This document shows positions 6,013 through 13,807 of a DNA stretch of 26,472 nt, in pieces (positions within the stretch are counted from its first letter, which is position 1; each line of letters starts with the position of its first letter). Made by a program: the position numbers and the translations under genes. The DNA is from a virus: positions 1 through 26,472 of IMG/VR virus record IMGVR_UViG_3300028388_006348. One strand, given 5' to 3'. Under the pieces are notes generated by a model. It did no database searches. It saw only the letters and a program-made list of their open reading frames with translations, and was not told where the DNA came from.

Positions 6013-7802
6013 TCGTAAATCTCCATCATGCCCTGGAGCGTGCCCTCGGCCGGGCCTTCCAGGGGTTCATTAGAAAGGGCATGCATGGTGGCCCATGCAA
6101 GTTCAGCGTGGCCGGTGTCTTTGCGTCGACCGGCGCTATAGGTGAGATGGCGGCCGGAATCCGTCAGGTTGCGGCGAATGGCCATAAAGCTGTGCACGAT
6201 GTCGGTCGCGCCTGCGTCGAATTCCAGGCGGCCGTTGTTGATCACGTTCTGGGTTTTCAGCACCAGTTGATATTTCACTTCCGGGCTGTATTGGAAACGG
6301 CGCACGTTGGGAAAAAACTTACTCACCAATTCGGCGACGGCACCGCCCAAACCAGTGACATCGATGCCAATAAATTCGACATTGAACCGGCCGCACAATG
6401 TGCGGATTTCCTCGGCCTGTTGTTCATAATCCAGCCCGCGCAATCGGTGCCGCTCAATGATGCGATGCTTACCCAGGCGCGAGCGCGACGGCGCCAAAAC
6501 CACCAAGCCCGCGCCATCGCCCTCCTCGCTCTCGCCCGACGGGTCGTAACCGATCCACACCGGATGGTTGCCCAACGGCCGCTCAGCGAACGGTTTTAAA
6601 TCGCGCCAGGCAATCCAGCTATCGACCAAACACGCCTGCAGAGTACTCAGCGGGAATACACTCAGGGTGTCGTCGACAAACTGACACATCAGCAAATTGG
6701 CGTATTCGTCGTCGCTGTATTCCAGGCGCAATTGATCCAAATCGAACAAATCGCAGCCGCCGGCAACGGCGTCTTCCACCGTGATAATTTGCCGCCACTG
6801 CTTGTCGCCACCGAGCACACCCGACCGCAACGCCGCATGCGATACATCGATCTCAATACGCTCGCTTTTCGGGCGTCGCTTATTGAACAGATCGCCATTC
6901 CAGAACGGATAGGCTTCGTGCGTGAACGCCGACGGCGTCGAGAAATAGGTTTGCGACCACTGCTTGTGCATCGCCATACCACTGGCCACTTTACGGAACT
7001 CCTGGAAACGATGAATCCAGAAGTACTCATCCATGTAGATGTCGCCGTGGTAACTCTGCGCCGTGCGCGCATTGGTTCCGAGAAAATACAGGTGCGCCCC
7101 GTTCGGCAACACAATCGGATCGCCGCGCAACTCCACCCCGGTGTGCTCATGCACGAACTGCACAATGTACTGGCGGAACACATGCGCCTGCGCCTTACTG
7201 GCCGACATAAAAATCTTGTTTTTGCCCGTCTCCATCGCATCGACGATGGCCTCGCGGGCGAAGTACCAGGTCGCGCCAATTTGGCGGCTTTTTAGAATGT
7301 TGCGGATACGGTGTTTTTGCCCGGCCACACGCCAACCGGTTTGATATTCAAACAGCGACGCCTCGAATGCATCGCGCAATTTCAGCGCGCCATCGTCACC
7401 CACTTCATTGCGTTTGGCTTTGCGCTTTGGCTCCGCATTGCGATTGCGAACCTTGGGGTTTAAGTCCGCCTCATTGCCCGTTTCTTCATAACGACGCACC
7501 CGCGCCAGGCGTTCCATTTGCCGGCCGAGCAAATCGATTTCTTTGTAGTCTTTCCCCTCTTTCACGTCCTTGGCAATGAGCTGCACCAGACGTTGCTCAA
7601 GCGTCGATTCCACCCGGTCGATCGGTTGCGATTCTTCCCAACCATCGCGCCGTTTCCAGTTATGCAGCGTCGCAGGTTTTTCATCGAGCAATTCCGCAAT
7701 GCGCGCAATGCGCCACCCCTGCCAATACAGCTCGCGAGCGCGTTGGCGGGGGTCTCGATGGTCATCAATGGAAGGTGCAAAAGTGAGGTTGGTCGTCGTC
7801 AT
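6009..7802 (-). CDS. P: terminase large subunit (P2 gpP family)
   Basis: 597 aa (P2 gpP 590). The N-terminal 60 residues form the DNA-recognition HTH typical of gpP (ARELYWQGWRIARIAELL, LHNWKRRDGW). The ATPase has a degenerate Walker A, KSRQIGAT (171-178), and Walker B DIYMDE (254-259). The C-terminal RNase H-like nuclease shows Asp420 in IGYDPSGE, Asp481 in GIDVTG and a DTGHAELAW segment near the end, as expected for the metal-binding triad. It cuts at cos and pumps DNA through the portal. First gene of the leftward pair. The start at 7802 matches the P2 N-terminus, though its Shine-Dalgarno is weak. Confidence 0.96.
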   Translation of the reverse strand: MTTTNLTFAPSIDDHRDPRQRARELYWQGWRIARIAELLDEKPATLHNWKRRDGWEESQPIDRVESTLEQRLVQLIAKDVKEGKDYKEIDLLGRQMERLARVRRYEETGNEADLNPKVRNRNAEPKRKAKRNEVGDDGALKLRDAFEASLFEYQTGWRVAGQKHRIRNILKSRQIGATWYFAREAIVDAMETGKNKIFMSASKAQAHVFRQYIVQFVHEHTGVELRGDPIVLPNGAHLYFLGTNARTAQSYHGDIYMDEYFWIHRFQEFRKVASGMAMHKQWSQTYFSTPSAFTHEAYPFWNGDLFNKRRPKSERIEIDVSHAALRSGVLGGDKQWRQIITVEDAVAGGCDLFDLDQLRLEYSDDEYANLLMCQFVDDTLSVFPLSTLQACLVDSWIAWRDLKPFAERPLGNHPVWIGYDPSGESEEGDGAGLVVLAPSRSRLGKHRIIERHRLRGLDYEQQAEEIRTLCGRFNVEFIGIDVTGLGGAVAELVSKFFPNVRRFQYSPEVKYQLVLKTQNVINNGRLEFDAGATDIVHSFMAIRRNLTDSGRHLTYSAGRRKDTGHAELAWATMHALSNEPLEGPAEGTLQGMMEIYE

Positions 7803-7847
7803 GGCGCCAGCCTAACCGCGCCGTTTTAAGGCCCCGCCGCAGGCCCG

Positions 7848-7868
7848 CTGTAAGTTCTGGACCGACAG
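7848..7868. promoter_or_regulatory. late-promoter activator site (TGT-N13-ACA dyad) between P and O
   Basis: TGT (7849-7851), 13 nt, ACA (7865-7867), flanked to give the 7-bp dyad CCGCTGT...ACAGCGG. The core CTGTAAG-N10-ACAG recurs before W and FI. In P2 the zinc-finger activator Ogr binds a TGT-N12-ACA dyad centred near -55 of each late promoter. The one-base wider spacing here is shared by all three copies, so it is likely a property of this phage's activator. Rightward transcription would start near 7913, ahead of O. A second, P-specific site was not found. Confidence 0.75.
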
Positions 7869-7952
7869 CGGCACAGGGCTGACAGCACTCCCGGCCGCGC
7901 CGACCCTGACCACCACCAACCGCCTGCCCAAACGATGCAAAGGCTCCAGCCC

Positions 7953-8756
7953 ATGAAGAAGAGCAAGTTTTTTGTCGTCGCCACCGAAGGCGCGACCACC
8001 GACGGCCGCACCATTTCGCGCGAATGGATCGAAAAAATGGCCGCCAACTACAACCCGAAAACATACGGCGCTCGGGTCAACCTGGAACACCTGCGCGGCG
8101 TTCTGCCCGACGGCCCGTTCCGCGCCTATGGCGACGTACTCGCCCTGAAATCCGAAGAGCGCGACGGCAAGCTGCAACTGCTGGCGCAAATCTCACCGAC
8201 CGACGACCTGGTCACGCTGAACAAAGCCCGCCAGAAGGTCTACACCTCCATGGAAGTGGACCCCGATTTTGCCGACACCAAAGAGCCCTACATGGTCGGC
8301 CTGGCCGTCACCGACAGCCCCGCATCACTCGGCACCGAGATGCTGCAATTCTCAGCCAACGCGCAGCACAACCCGCTGGCAGATCGCAAACAAAAACCGG
8401 ACAACCTGTTCAGCGAAGCCGTGGAAGCCGACCTCGACTTCAGTGAAGAAACAGCCACACCCAAGCTGCTGGAAAAAGTCACTCAACTGTTCCAACGCCA
8501 CGCCAAAGCCTTGGACGCCGACCAAGCCACCTTCCGCACCGACCTCGAAAAGACTCTCGAACTGATCGCTGACCAGTTCAACCAACTGCACAGCAACGCA
8601 GCCACAGCGGAAGCCCTGGCCGACCTGCAGCAAAAGCACAACGCCCTGCAGGAAGCCTTCAACCAACTGCACCAGCAACTCGACAGCGAACCGGCACCGG
8701 GCAACGAACGAGCCCCAGCCACCGGTGGCGGCGACGCCCCGCAAACCGACTGCTAA
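7953..8756 (+). CDS. O: capsid scaffolding protein / prohead protease (P2 gpO family)
   Basis: I chose ATG 7953 (MKKSKFF) over the ATG 18 bases upstream because AAAGG precedes it and P2 gpO starts at the equivalent KKVSKFF. 267 aa. The serine-protease triad of gpO aligns as Asp17 (TTDGR), His46 (NLEHLRG) and Ser99 (VYTSME). The C-terminal third is helical and Gln-rich (LQQKHNALQEAFNQLHQQL), the scaffolding part, and it ends in ATGGGDAPQTDC, very like P2's C-terminal ATGGGGDALMTNC. It guides shell assembly and cleaves itself and capsid. First gene of the rightward head operon. Confidence 0.95.
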   Translation: MKKSKFFVVATEGATTDGRTISREWIEKMAANYNPKTYGARVNLEHLRGVLPDGPFRAYGDVLALKSEERDGKLQLLAQISPTDDLVTLNKARQKVYTSMEVDPDFADTKEPYMVGLAVTDSPASLGTEMLQFSANAQHNPLADRKQKPDNLFSEAVEADLDFSEETATPKLLEKVTQLFQRHAKALDADQATFRTDLEKTLELIADQFNQLHSNAATAEALADLQQKHNALQEAFNQLHQQLDSEPAPGNERAPATGGGDAPQTDC

Positions 8757-8781
8757 GCCGCCCACGCACAGGACTCACTCA

Positions 8782-9795
8782 ATGAAAAACAGCTCACGCC
8801 AAGCCTTTAACGATTTCCGCCGCCGCATCGCCACACTGAATCAGGTGGAAAGCGCCGCCGAAACCTTCGCCGTCGAACCCAGCGTGCAACAAACGCTTGA
8901 AAGCCGCATGCAAGAAAGCAGCGCCTTTCTATCGCGCATCAACATCGTCGGCGTCGACGAACTGATCGGCCAGAAAATCGGCCTGGGTGTTGGCTCCACC
9001 ATCGCCGGCCGCACCAACACCAACGACAAAGACCGCGAACCGCGCTACGTCGGCGACCTGACCGACCAGGGCTACCAGCTCGCCTTCACCGAATTCGACA
9101 CCACCATCCCCTACGCCAAAATCGACGCCTGGGCCAAATTCCCCGACTTCCAAACGCGGCTGCGCGACGCCATCCTGCGCCAGCAAGCGCTCGACCGCAT
9201 CATGATCGGCTTCAACGGCACCGGTGCCGCCGTCGAAACTGACCGCGCCGCCAACCCGCTGCTGCAAGACGTCAACGTCGGCTGGTTACAGAAATACCGC
9301 CTGCACGCAGCCGACCGCGTATTGAAAGAAGGCTCAGTCGCTGGCCAGGTCCGCGTCGGCCCCGGTGGCGACTACGCCAACCTGGATGCCGTGGTGTACG
9401 ACGCCGTCAACGAACTCATCGCCCCCTGGTACCGCGAAAGCACCGACCTGGTGGTCATCGTTGGCCGCAAACTCATGGCCGACAAATACTTCCCGCTGAT
9501 CAACCAAGACCAGCCACCGACCGAAACCATGGCGCTCGACATGCTGATCAGCCAAAAACGCATCGGCGGCCTGCAAGCCGTGCGTGTGCCCTTCATTCCC
9601 GAAGGCACCATGATGATCAACACCCTCGACAACCTGTCGCTCTACTGGCAGACCGGTGGCCGCCGCCGTCACCTGATCGACAACCCCAAGCGTTCGCGCA
9701 TCGAAAACTACGAATCCTCCAACGACGGCTACGTCATCGAGCAATACGACGCTGGCTGTGTGGTGGAAAACATCACCCTCGGCGATTTCAATTAA
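8782..9795 (+). CDS. N: major capsid protein (P2 gpN family)
   Basis: 337 aa from ATG 8782 with AGGA upstream; an earlier in-frame ATG lies inside the end of O and has no RBS. Family features: the N-terminal propeptide region MKNSSRQAFNDFRRRIATLNQV, the long QQTLESRMQESSAFLSRINIVGVDE segment, GWLQKYR (about 170), VVIVGRKLMADKYFPLINQ (about 228-246), the IGGLQAVRVPFIP motif, and the YEQYDAGCVVEN-like C-terminus. HK97-fold shell subunit, probably trimmed at the N-terminus by gpO. Follows O by 25 bp. Confidence 0.96.
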   Translation: MKNSSRQAFNDFRRRIATLNQVESAAETFAVEPSVQQTLESRMQESSAFLSRINIVGVDELIGQKIGLGVGSTIAGRTNTNDKDREPRYVGDLTDQGYQLAFTEFDTTIPYAKIDAWAKFPDFQTRLRDAILRQQALDRIMIGFNGTGAAVETDRAANPLLQDVNVGWLQKYRLHAADRVLKEGSVAGQVRVGPGGDYANLDAVVYDAVNELIAPWYRESTDLVVIVGRKLMADKYFPLINQDQPPTETMALDMLISQKRIGGLQAVRVPFIPEGTMMINTLDNLSLYWQTGGRRRHLIDNPKRSRIENYESSNDGYVIEQYDAGCVVENITLGDFN

Positions 9796-9805
9796 GGGGG
9801 TGACC

Positions 9806-10483
9806 ATGACCAGCCCAGCCCGTCGACACTTCCAGCAAGCCCAGGCCGCGAAAGCGGCCGGGGCCACACCCGCGCATGAACCGCAAAAAGGCGACGCCCA
9901 CGACCTCATGCACATGGCCCTGGTCGAAGACCGCCGACGCCTGCACGACATCCAAAGCATCGAGCGCAAAATCGAGGTCAAAGCCGAACTGCTGCCCAAC
10001 TACCAGCCGTACATCGACGGCGTGCTCGAAGCCGGACAAGGCGCTCAAGACGATGTCTTGATGACCTTAATGATCTGGCACCTCGACGTGGGTGACATCG
10101 AGCGCGGCCTCACCATTGCCACCTACGCCCTGCAGCACGGCCTGGAAACACCCGACCAGCACAAACGCACCACCGCCACCCTGGTCGCCGAAGAAATCGC
10201 CGACCACTATTTATTAAGCCTGACCGACGACCTGCCCGACAGCGCCCTGGCGCTGTTAGAGCAAACCGAAGCGCTCACGCGTGACCACGACATGCACGAC
10301 CAGGTGCGCGCCAAACTGTTTAAAGCCCTGGGCCAAGCTCAGCGCGACAGCGACCCCGCCACCGCATTGGCCAGCCTGAAACGCGCCCTGGAATTGAACG
10401 AGAAAGTCGGTGTGAAGAAAGACATCGAGCGCTTAGAGCGCGAACTGAAAAACACGGCCGCCGGTAATACCCCGGCCACTTGA
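9806..10483 (+). CDS. M: terminase small subunit (P2 gpM family)
   Basis: 225 aa from ATG 9806, which has a strong AAGGGGG eight bases upstream; a start 48 bp earlier would overlap N and lacks an RBS. Family segments: SPARRHFQQAQAAKAA (2-17), HDLMHMALVEDRRRLHDIQSIERKIEVKAELLPNYQPYIDGVL (about 34-76) and DDVLMTLMIWHLDVGDIERGLTIATYALQHGLETPDQ (about 84-120). It recognises cos and recruits the large subunit. The C-terminal 60 residues look like a TPR-style pair of helices (ALASLKRALELNEKVG), which in P2 also touches the prohead. Confidence 0.94.
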   Translation: MTSPARRHFQQAQAAKAAGATPAHEPQKGDAHDLMHMALVEDRRRLHDIQSIERKIEVKAELLPNYQPYIDGVLEAGQGAQDDVLMTLMIWHLDVGDIERGLTIATYALQHGLETPDQHKRTTATLVAEEIADHYLLSLTDDLPDSALALLEQTEALTRDHDMHDQVRAKLFKALGQAQRDSDPATALASLKRALELNEKVGVKKDIERLERELKNTAAGNTPAT

Positions 10484-10498
10484 GTCGACCCTCGACGC

Positions 10499-10568
10499 CA
10501 GGCGGCGCGGCTCTCTCTGGGTTTTCTTCCTTTTCCCAGAACAGAGCCGCCCACCGCCTGTTTTTTTT
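10499..10568 (+). terminator. long GC-rich hairpin with T8 between M and L
   Basis: A three-part stem: CAGGCGG/CCGCCTG (10499-10505 with 10554-10560), GCGGCTCT/AGAGCCGC (10507-10514 with 10543-10550) and TCTGGG/CCCAGA (10516-10521 with 10535-10540), about 21 bp in all. The loop is 13 nt of pyrimidines. Eight T follow (10561-10568). It has every property of an intrinsic terminator on the + strand, yet it sits inside the head operon, three bases before the first possible start of L. Confidence 0.8.
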
Positions 10569-10582
10569 AGATGGGACACCCA

Positions 10583-11044
10583 ATGAGCTTCATCGCCAGC
10601 GGCGCAGCACCGGCCGAAGACACTTTAAGCAACACTGCCTTCTGGCCCGAGCTCAGCGTCGATGCCTTCCGCACTTCCATGCGCGTCGACAGCGTCACCA
10701 CCCCCGAACGCGCCCGCCACGCCCTTAGCATTGCCCTGGTCGAAGCCAACCGTCGCTTATCGCCCTGGCAGCAAACGCAACAGGCCGCTGGCTACGAAAC
10801 GCTCGCCGACGTACCACCCCGGCCCGAACTTCCAGAAGGCAGCCTCGAACGCCTCTACCTCAGCGCCGTCTGGTGCCTGGCGAAAGCCACGCTCATCGAG
10901 CGCTACCGCGACTACGACACCACCCACCAAGGCCAAACCAACGACGCCGACGCCCCCGACATCGCCGCCGATTATCGCCGCGACGCCAGTTGGGCCATCA
11001 GCGACCTCACCGGCGAACGCCGCACCACGGTCGAGCTGATATGA
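10583..11044 (+). CDS. L: head completion protein (P2 gpL family)
   Basis: 153 aa if started at ATG 10583 (MSFIASG); an ATG 12 bases earlier abuts the terminator T-run and has no RBS. P2 gpL is 169 aa. Typical motifs: MSFIASG at the N-terminus, FWPELSVDAFRTSMRVDSVTTPERARHALSIAL (about 23-55), LYLSAVWCLAKATLIERYRDYDTTHQGQ (about 93-120) and the C-terminal YRRDASWAISDLTGERRTTVELI. It seals DNA-filled heads and forms the connector to the tail. Its stop overlaps the gpX start as ATGA. Confidence 0.93.
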   Translation: MSFIASGAAPAEDTLSNTAFWPELSVDAFRTSMRVDSVTTPERARHALSIALVEANRRLSPWQQTQQAAGYETLADVPPRPELPEGSLERLYLSAVWCLAKATLIERYRDYDTTHQGQTNDADAPDIAADYRRDASWAISDLTGERRTTVELI

Positions 11045-11250
11045 GCGAACGCGTCTACGCCCACCAAGGCGACACCCTCGACAAGCTGTGCCACCGCTTC
11101 TATGGCACCACCGCCGGCGTCACCGAAGCCGTGCTCGATGCCAACCCCGGCTTGTGCGAACTCGGCCCGGTGCTGCCTATCGGCACACCGGTCGATCTAC
11201 CAGACCTGCAACCCGCAGCCACCACCCCCAGCATTCAACTTTGGCAGTAA
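11041..11250 (+). CDS. X: tail protein X (P2 gpX family, LysM-like)
   Basis: 69 aa. Starts within the L stop codon (ATGA). The sequence YAHQGDTLDKLCHRFYG, then LDANPGL and LPIGTPVDLPDL, is the LysM-like fold of P2 gpX (67 aa), an essential tail component needed for the baseplate hub. The longer ORF in this frame, starting in the middle of L, is not credible. Confidence 0.94.
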   Translation: MSERVYAHQGDTLDKLCHRFYGTTAGVTEAVLDANPGLCELGPVLPIGTPVDLPDLQPAATTPSIQLWQ

Positions 11251-11259
11251 GAGGCATTC

Positions 11260-11601
11260 ATGGCCGAACCGTCCACCACCACACTCGCCGCGCACACCAC
11301 CTTTGTCATGGTGCTGACCGGGCTGTTCACCGGCCTCGATGCCAGCACGCTCATAGGCGCCGTCGCCGGGGCCAGCCTGTTCGTGCTCGGCCAAAAAGAC
11401 CTCAGCCTCAGCCTGCGCCTGGTCTATCTCATCATCGGCGTCTGCATGGGTTACCTCAGCGGCCCGGCCAGCCTGGGCCACCTCATCAGCGAACCCGCCG
11501 CCGCGGCTTTCTTCTTCGCCGTCGGCATCGTCACCCTCGGCCACAAAGTCATCGACGCCGTTGAGAAATTCGACCTGCACAAATGGATGCATCGCAAATG
11601 A
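11260..11601 (+). CDS. putative holin (first of two)
   Basis: 113 aa. ATG with AAGAGG a few bases upstream. Three to four hydrophobic segments: about 9-27 (LAAHTTFVMVLTGLFTGL), 30-43, 53-68 (LVYLIIGVCMGYL) and 83-97 (AAAFFFAVGIVTLG), with a basic C-terminus (HKWMHRK). This matches the small holin encoded right after X in many P2-like phages. It would form inner-membrane lesions that time lysis. Its stop overlaps the next ORF start as ATGA. Confidence 0.82.
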   Translation: MAEPSTTTLAAHTTFVMVLTGLFTGLDASTLIGAVAGASLFVLGQKDLSLSLRLVYLIIGVCMGYLSGPASLGHLISEPAAAAFFFAVGIVTLGHKVIDAVEKFDLHKWMHRK

Positions 11602-11924
11602 TCGAGCCTCTCTTCGACACTGCTTTGAACGCCTGCGCCGTGCTCGCCGCGCTCATTATTGCTGGCCGGTTACTCAGTTTTCGCCGGCGTGGTCGGCGCT
11701 ACAAACGCCACCTCAACCTGCTCGCCTGGCTGCTGATCAATGCCGCCATCAGCCTCGCCTTGATCCTCATCCAGCAGGGCCTGCCAGCGGCACCGTTCGA
11801 CATTTTGCTAACCGCCGGTCTGGCGCTCGCCGCCACCTGGGTCTGGCACGCCCAAGGCAACGTCGCCCAACTCATCCAGTCGCTCACCCAGTCACTGAGG
11901 CACCCACCATGGACACACCGCTGA
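11598..11924 (+). CDS. putative 3-TM holin (second of two), Phage_holin_3-like
   Basis: 108 aa from ATG 11598, which overlaps the previous stop (ATGA) and gives the family's usual MIEPL start; an alternative ATG 15 bases upstream would add MDASQ. Membrane segments at about 7-26, 41-61 and 66-86, with a strongly basic loop RRRGRRYKR after the first. The family is typically found beside another holin in P2-like lysis cassettes and may be the antiholin partner. Which of the two forms the hole cannot be told from sequence. Confidence 0.8.
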   Translation: MIEPLFDTALNACAVLAALIIAGRLLSFRRRGRRYKRHLNLLAWLLINAAISLALILIQQGLPAAPFDILLTAGLALAATWVWHAQGNVAQLIQSLTQSLRHPPWTHR

Positions 11925-12346
11925 TCACCCTCGAACGCTTCGCCCATACCCACTGGGGCATCTTCGGCACCCTGACAGTCGACGACTGGCAGTGCGTCAC
12001 CGTCGAACGCCCCTGGCTGCAAAACGCCCCGAACATCAGTTGCATTCCGGTCGGCCGCTACGCCCTGCGCCTGCGCGATTCCGGCGTGGTCGAGCGCAGC
12101 ACACACGGCGCGTTTGATCGTGGCTGGGAAGTCTGCGACGTGGTCGACCGCAGCTACATCATGCTGCACCCCGGCAACACCATGGACGACCTGGAAGGCT
12201 GCATCGCAGTCGGCCGTGAGCTCGGCTTCGTCAACGGCAAATGGGCGGTCACCGACAGCCAGGCCACCTTTTCCGATCTCATGGCCCGCCTCGCCCGCGA
12301 CAGCGAATGGCGGCTGGCCATCCAAAACCATCAACCCAAGCCCTAA
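11909..12346 (+). CDS. DUF5675-family protein; candidate cell-wall-active lysis protein
   Basis: 145 aa from ATG 11909, with GAGG about nine bases upstream. Its first bases overlap the end of the second holin gene. The core motif YIMLHPGNTMDDLEGCIAVG has His87 and Cys98, which resembles the His...Gly-Cys layout of L,D-transpeptidase (YkuD) catalytic centres; the family itself has no assigned function. No signal peptide. It occupies the place of P2 endolysin gpK, and no other lysozyme, amidase or transglycosylase is present in the cassette. A muralytic role is therefore inferred from position and from the His/Cys pair. Confidence 0.85.
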   Translation: MDTPLITLERFAHTHWGIFGTLTVDDWQCVTVERPWLQNAPNISCIPVGRYALRLRDSGVVERSTHGAFDRGWEVCDVVDRSYIMLHPGNTMDDLEGCIAVGRELGFVNGKWAVTDSQATFSDLMARLARDSEWRLAIQNHQPKP

Positions 12347-12370
12347 CCCAACCAACTGCGAGAACTCACC

Positions 12371-12676
12371 ATGAACAAAATTTTATTGAGCCTGTTCTTT
12401 GCCCTGGTCGACGTACTGATCACCGCCATCGTCAAAGTCGCCGCCGGCACCACCACCCCGAAAAAACTGATCGAAGCCGTGGTCGAGCAAATCAGCCGCA
12501 GCGACATGACCGGCGAAGAAAAGCTCAACGCCGTCAAAGCGCTGCTCAGCGAAGCCGCAGAGGATCTGCGCAACGAACTGCACGCTCTGCCAGAATCGTT
12601 GAAAAACCTCATAATCGAAACCGCCGTAGCCAAGCTGAAACACAAGTTCGGCCAGCTCAGCGTCAGCCATGAATAA
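12371..12676 (+). CDS. small membrane-anchored helical protein, 101 aa, lysis cassette
   Basis: ATG 12371, weak GAGAA upstream. One N-terminal hydrophobic segment (about 3-25, KILLSLFFALVDVLITAIVKVAA), then an amphipathic helical domain (LIEAVVEQISRSDMTGEEKLNAVKALLSEAAEDL...). This topology resembles an inner-membrane spanin or lysis regulator and the location fits P2 lysA/lysB, but I see no nested Rz1-like lipoprotein frame. Family not recognised. Overlaps gpR by 8 bp. Confidence 0.75.
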   Translation: MNKILLSLFFALVDVLITAIVKVAAGTTTPKKLIEAVVEQISRSDMTGEEKLNAVKALLSEAAEDLRNELHALPESLKNLIIETAVAKLKHKFGQLSVSHE

Positions 12677-13061
12677 ACTGCAAGATCTGCGCGCCTGGCT
12701 CACTCACCGGGTGCCTGCCCTGGCGCGCAACCCCGACCAACTGCTTACTTTCATCGAAGAAGGCCGAATCCGCTTTCATGCTGGCGGCAACCTCTCGCAT
12801 CAATACAGCATGCCGGTGCAAGTCGTCGTCACCGACTGGCGCGACAGTGCCGACACCATCATCCTGCCCGTGCTCGAATGGCTCAGCGTGCGCGAGCCCG
12901 GCTTCGACCCAGAGAACACCCTCAGCTTCGACGCCGAGATCATAGACAAGCACACCATCGACCTGTCATTGCGCATCCAGGTCACCGAGCGCGTCATCGT
13001 TACCACGAATAACGGCAGCCAAGCCATCGAACACGTCCTCCCCGGCGAACTGCCCGCATGA
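12669..13061 (+). CDS. R: tail completion protein (P2 gpR family)
   Basis: 130 aa. Starts inside the preceding gene, ending with ATGA overlap into S. Recognisable gpR pattern: MNKLQDLRAWLTHRVPALARNPDQLLTFIEEGRIRF at the N-terminus, then YSMPVQVVVTDWRDSADTIILPVLEWLSVREPGFDPENTLSFDAEII. It is required for completing the tail and joining it to the head. Confidence 0.93.
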   Translation: MNKLQDLRAWLTHRVPALARNPDQLLTFIEEGRIRFHAGGNLSHQYSMPVQVVVTDWRDSADTIILPVLEWLSVREPGFDPENTLSFDAEIIDKHTIDLSLRIQVTERVIVTTNNGSQAIEHVLPGELPA

Positions 13062-13504
13062 ACGACCTCAGCGCCCTCGAAGACTGGGTCGCCCCACTGT
13101 TGCGAAAGCTCACCCCCGCCGAGCGCCGCAAACTCAGCCGCCAAGTCGCCCTCGACTTGCGCCGTGCCCAACGCAACCGCATCCGCGCCAACCGCAACCC
13201 CGACGGCAGCGCTTTTGAGCCCCGCAAACCCCGGCTGCGTAGCCAAAGCGGCCGCATCAAACGGCGCGCCATGTTTCGCAAGTTGGCTAGTCCCAAACAC
13301 CTCAAAATGACTGCCACCCCGGATGGCCTGACCCTCGGCTTCCTCGGCAAAGTCGGCTTTATCGCCCGCGTCCACCAGTACGGTCTACGCGCCAAAGTCG
13401 CCACCGATGGGCCTTGGTATCAGTATTCAAAGCGGGAGTTACTGGGGTTTGAGCGGGAAGATGTGACGCGGATACAGAACTCGATCATTGATTTTCTTGG
13501 CTAA
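13058..13504 (+). CDS. S: tail completion protein (P2 gpS family)
   Basis: 148 aa, P2 gpS 150 aa. Contains the basic segment LRRAQRNRIRANRNPDGSAFEPRKPR (about 35-60), the FRKLASPKHLKMTATPDGLTLGFLGKVGFIARVHQYG region and WYQYSKRELLGFEREDVTRIQ near the end. Start overlaps the R stop. The last gene before a 1.3-kb insertion of AT-rich DNA. In P2, gpV would follow here but is displaced. Confidence 0.93.
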   Translation: MNDLSALEDWVAPLLRKLTPAERRKLSRQVALDLRRAQRNRIRANRNPDGSAFEPRKPRLRSQSGRIKRRAMFRKLASPKHLKMTATPDGLTLGFLGKVGFIARVHQYGLRAKVATDGPWYQYSKRELLGFEREDVTRIQNSIIDFLG

Positions 13505-13521
13505 TACAAAACTGATCGCTA

Positions 13522-13572
13522 AGTGATGGACTCATCACTAGCACTTGTAGTAGTAACGTTTTTGTTTATACT
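13522..13572 (+). promoter_or_regulatory. candidate hicA promoter with operator-like dyad
   Basis: TTGTAG (13545-13550) and TATACT (13567-13572) with a 16-bp spacer, 27 bp upstream of the hicA start. Immediately upstream is the dyad AGTGATG/CATCACT (13522-13528 with 13533-13539). HicB proteins of this class carry a DNA-binding C-terminus and bind dyads near hicA promoters, so this is a plausible autoregulatory operator. Prediction by eye. Confidence 0.45.
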
Positions 13573-13599
13573 AGCCATTCCACTCAACATGGAGGAAAA

Positions 13600-13779
13600 G
13601 TGACCTACCGACAATTTGCTAAATGGCTAAAGGATCGTGGGGTTATCATCAGACCAGGCAAAAAGCACTGGAAATTGTACTACCGCACTAGCCAATCGAC
13701 TTTACCCAGACACCCAAGTAAGGAAATGGGCGAAGGGCTAAGACAGGCAGTACTTAAACAACTGGATTTGAAAGAGTAA
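13600..13779 (+). CDS. hicA: HicA toxin (mRNA interferase)
   Basis: 59 aa, GTG start at 13600 preceded by GGAGG (13591-13595). The nearby ATG at 13589 is closed by a stop after four codons. The sequence aligns along its length with E. coli HicA (58 aa): N-terminal YRQFAKWLKDRGV, conserved His23 in GKKHWKLY (the catalytic His of the dsRBD-like fold), LPRHPSKEM and the C-terminal LRQAVLKQLDL. HicA cleaves mRNA until neutralised by HicB. Its normal partner gene, usually within tens of bases, is here 582 bp downstream. Confidence 0.92.
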   Translation: MTYRQFAKWLKDRGVIIRPGKKHWKLYYRTSQSTLPRHPSKEMGEGLRQAVLKQLDLKE

Positions 13780-13807
13780 TTGAAGCAATACGTTACGAGT
13801 CGGTAAT

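Noticed and set aside
5221-6018. Long + strand ORFs opposite portal, terminase and capsid genes
   Set aside because: High-GC shadow frames of strongly identified genes.
13589-13603. ATG at 13589 as hicA start
   Set aside because: It reads into TGA after four codons; the GTG at 13600 gives the full HicA N-terminus.
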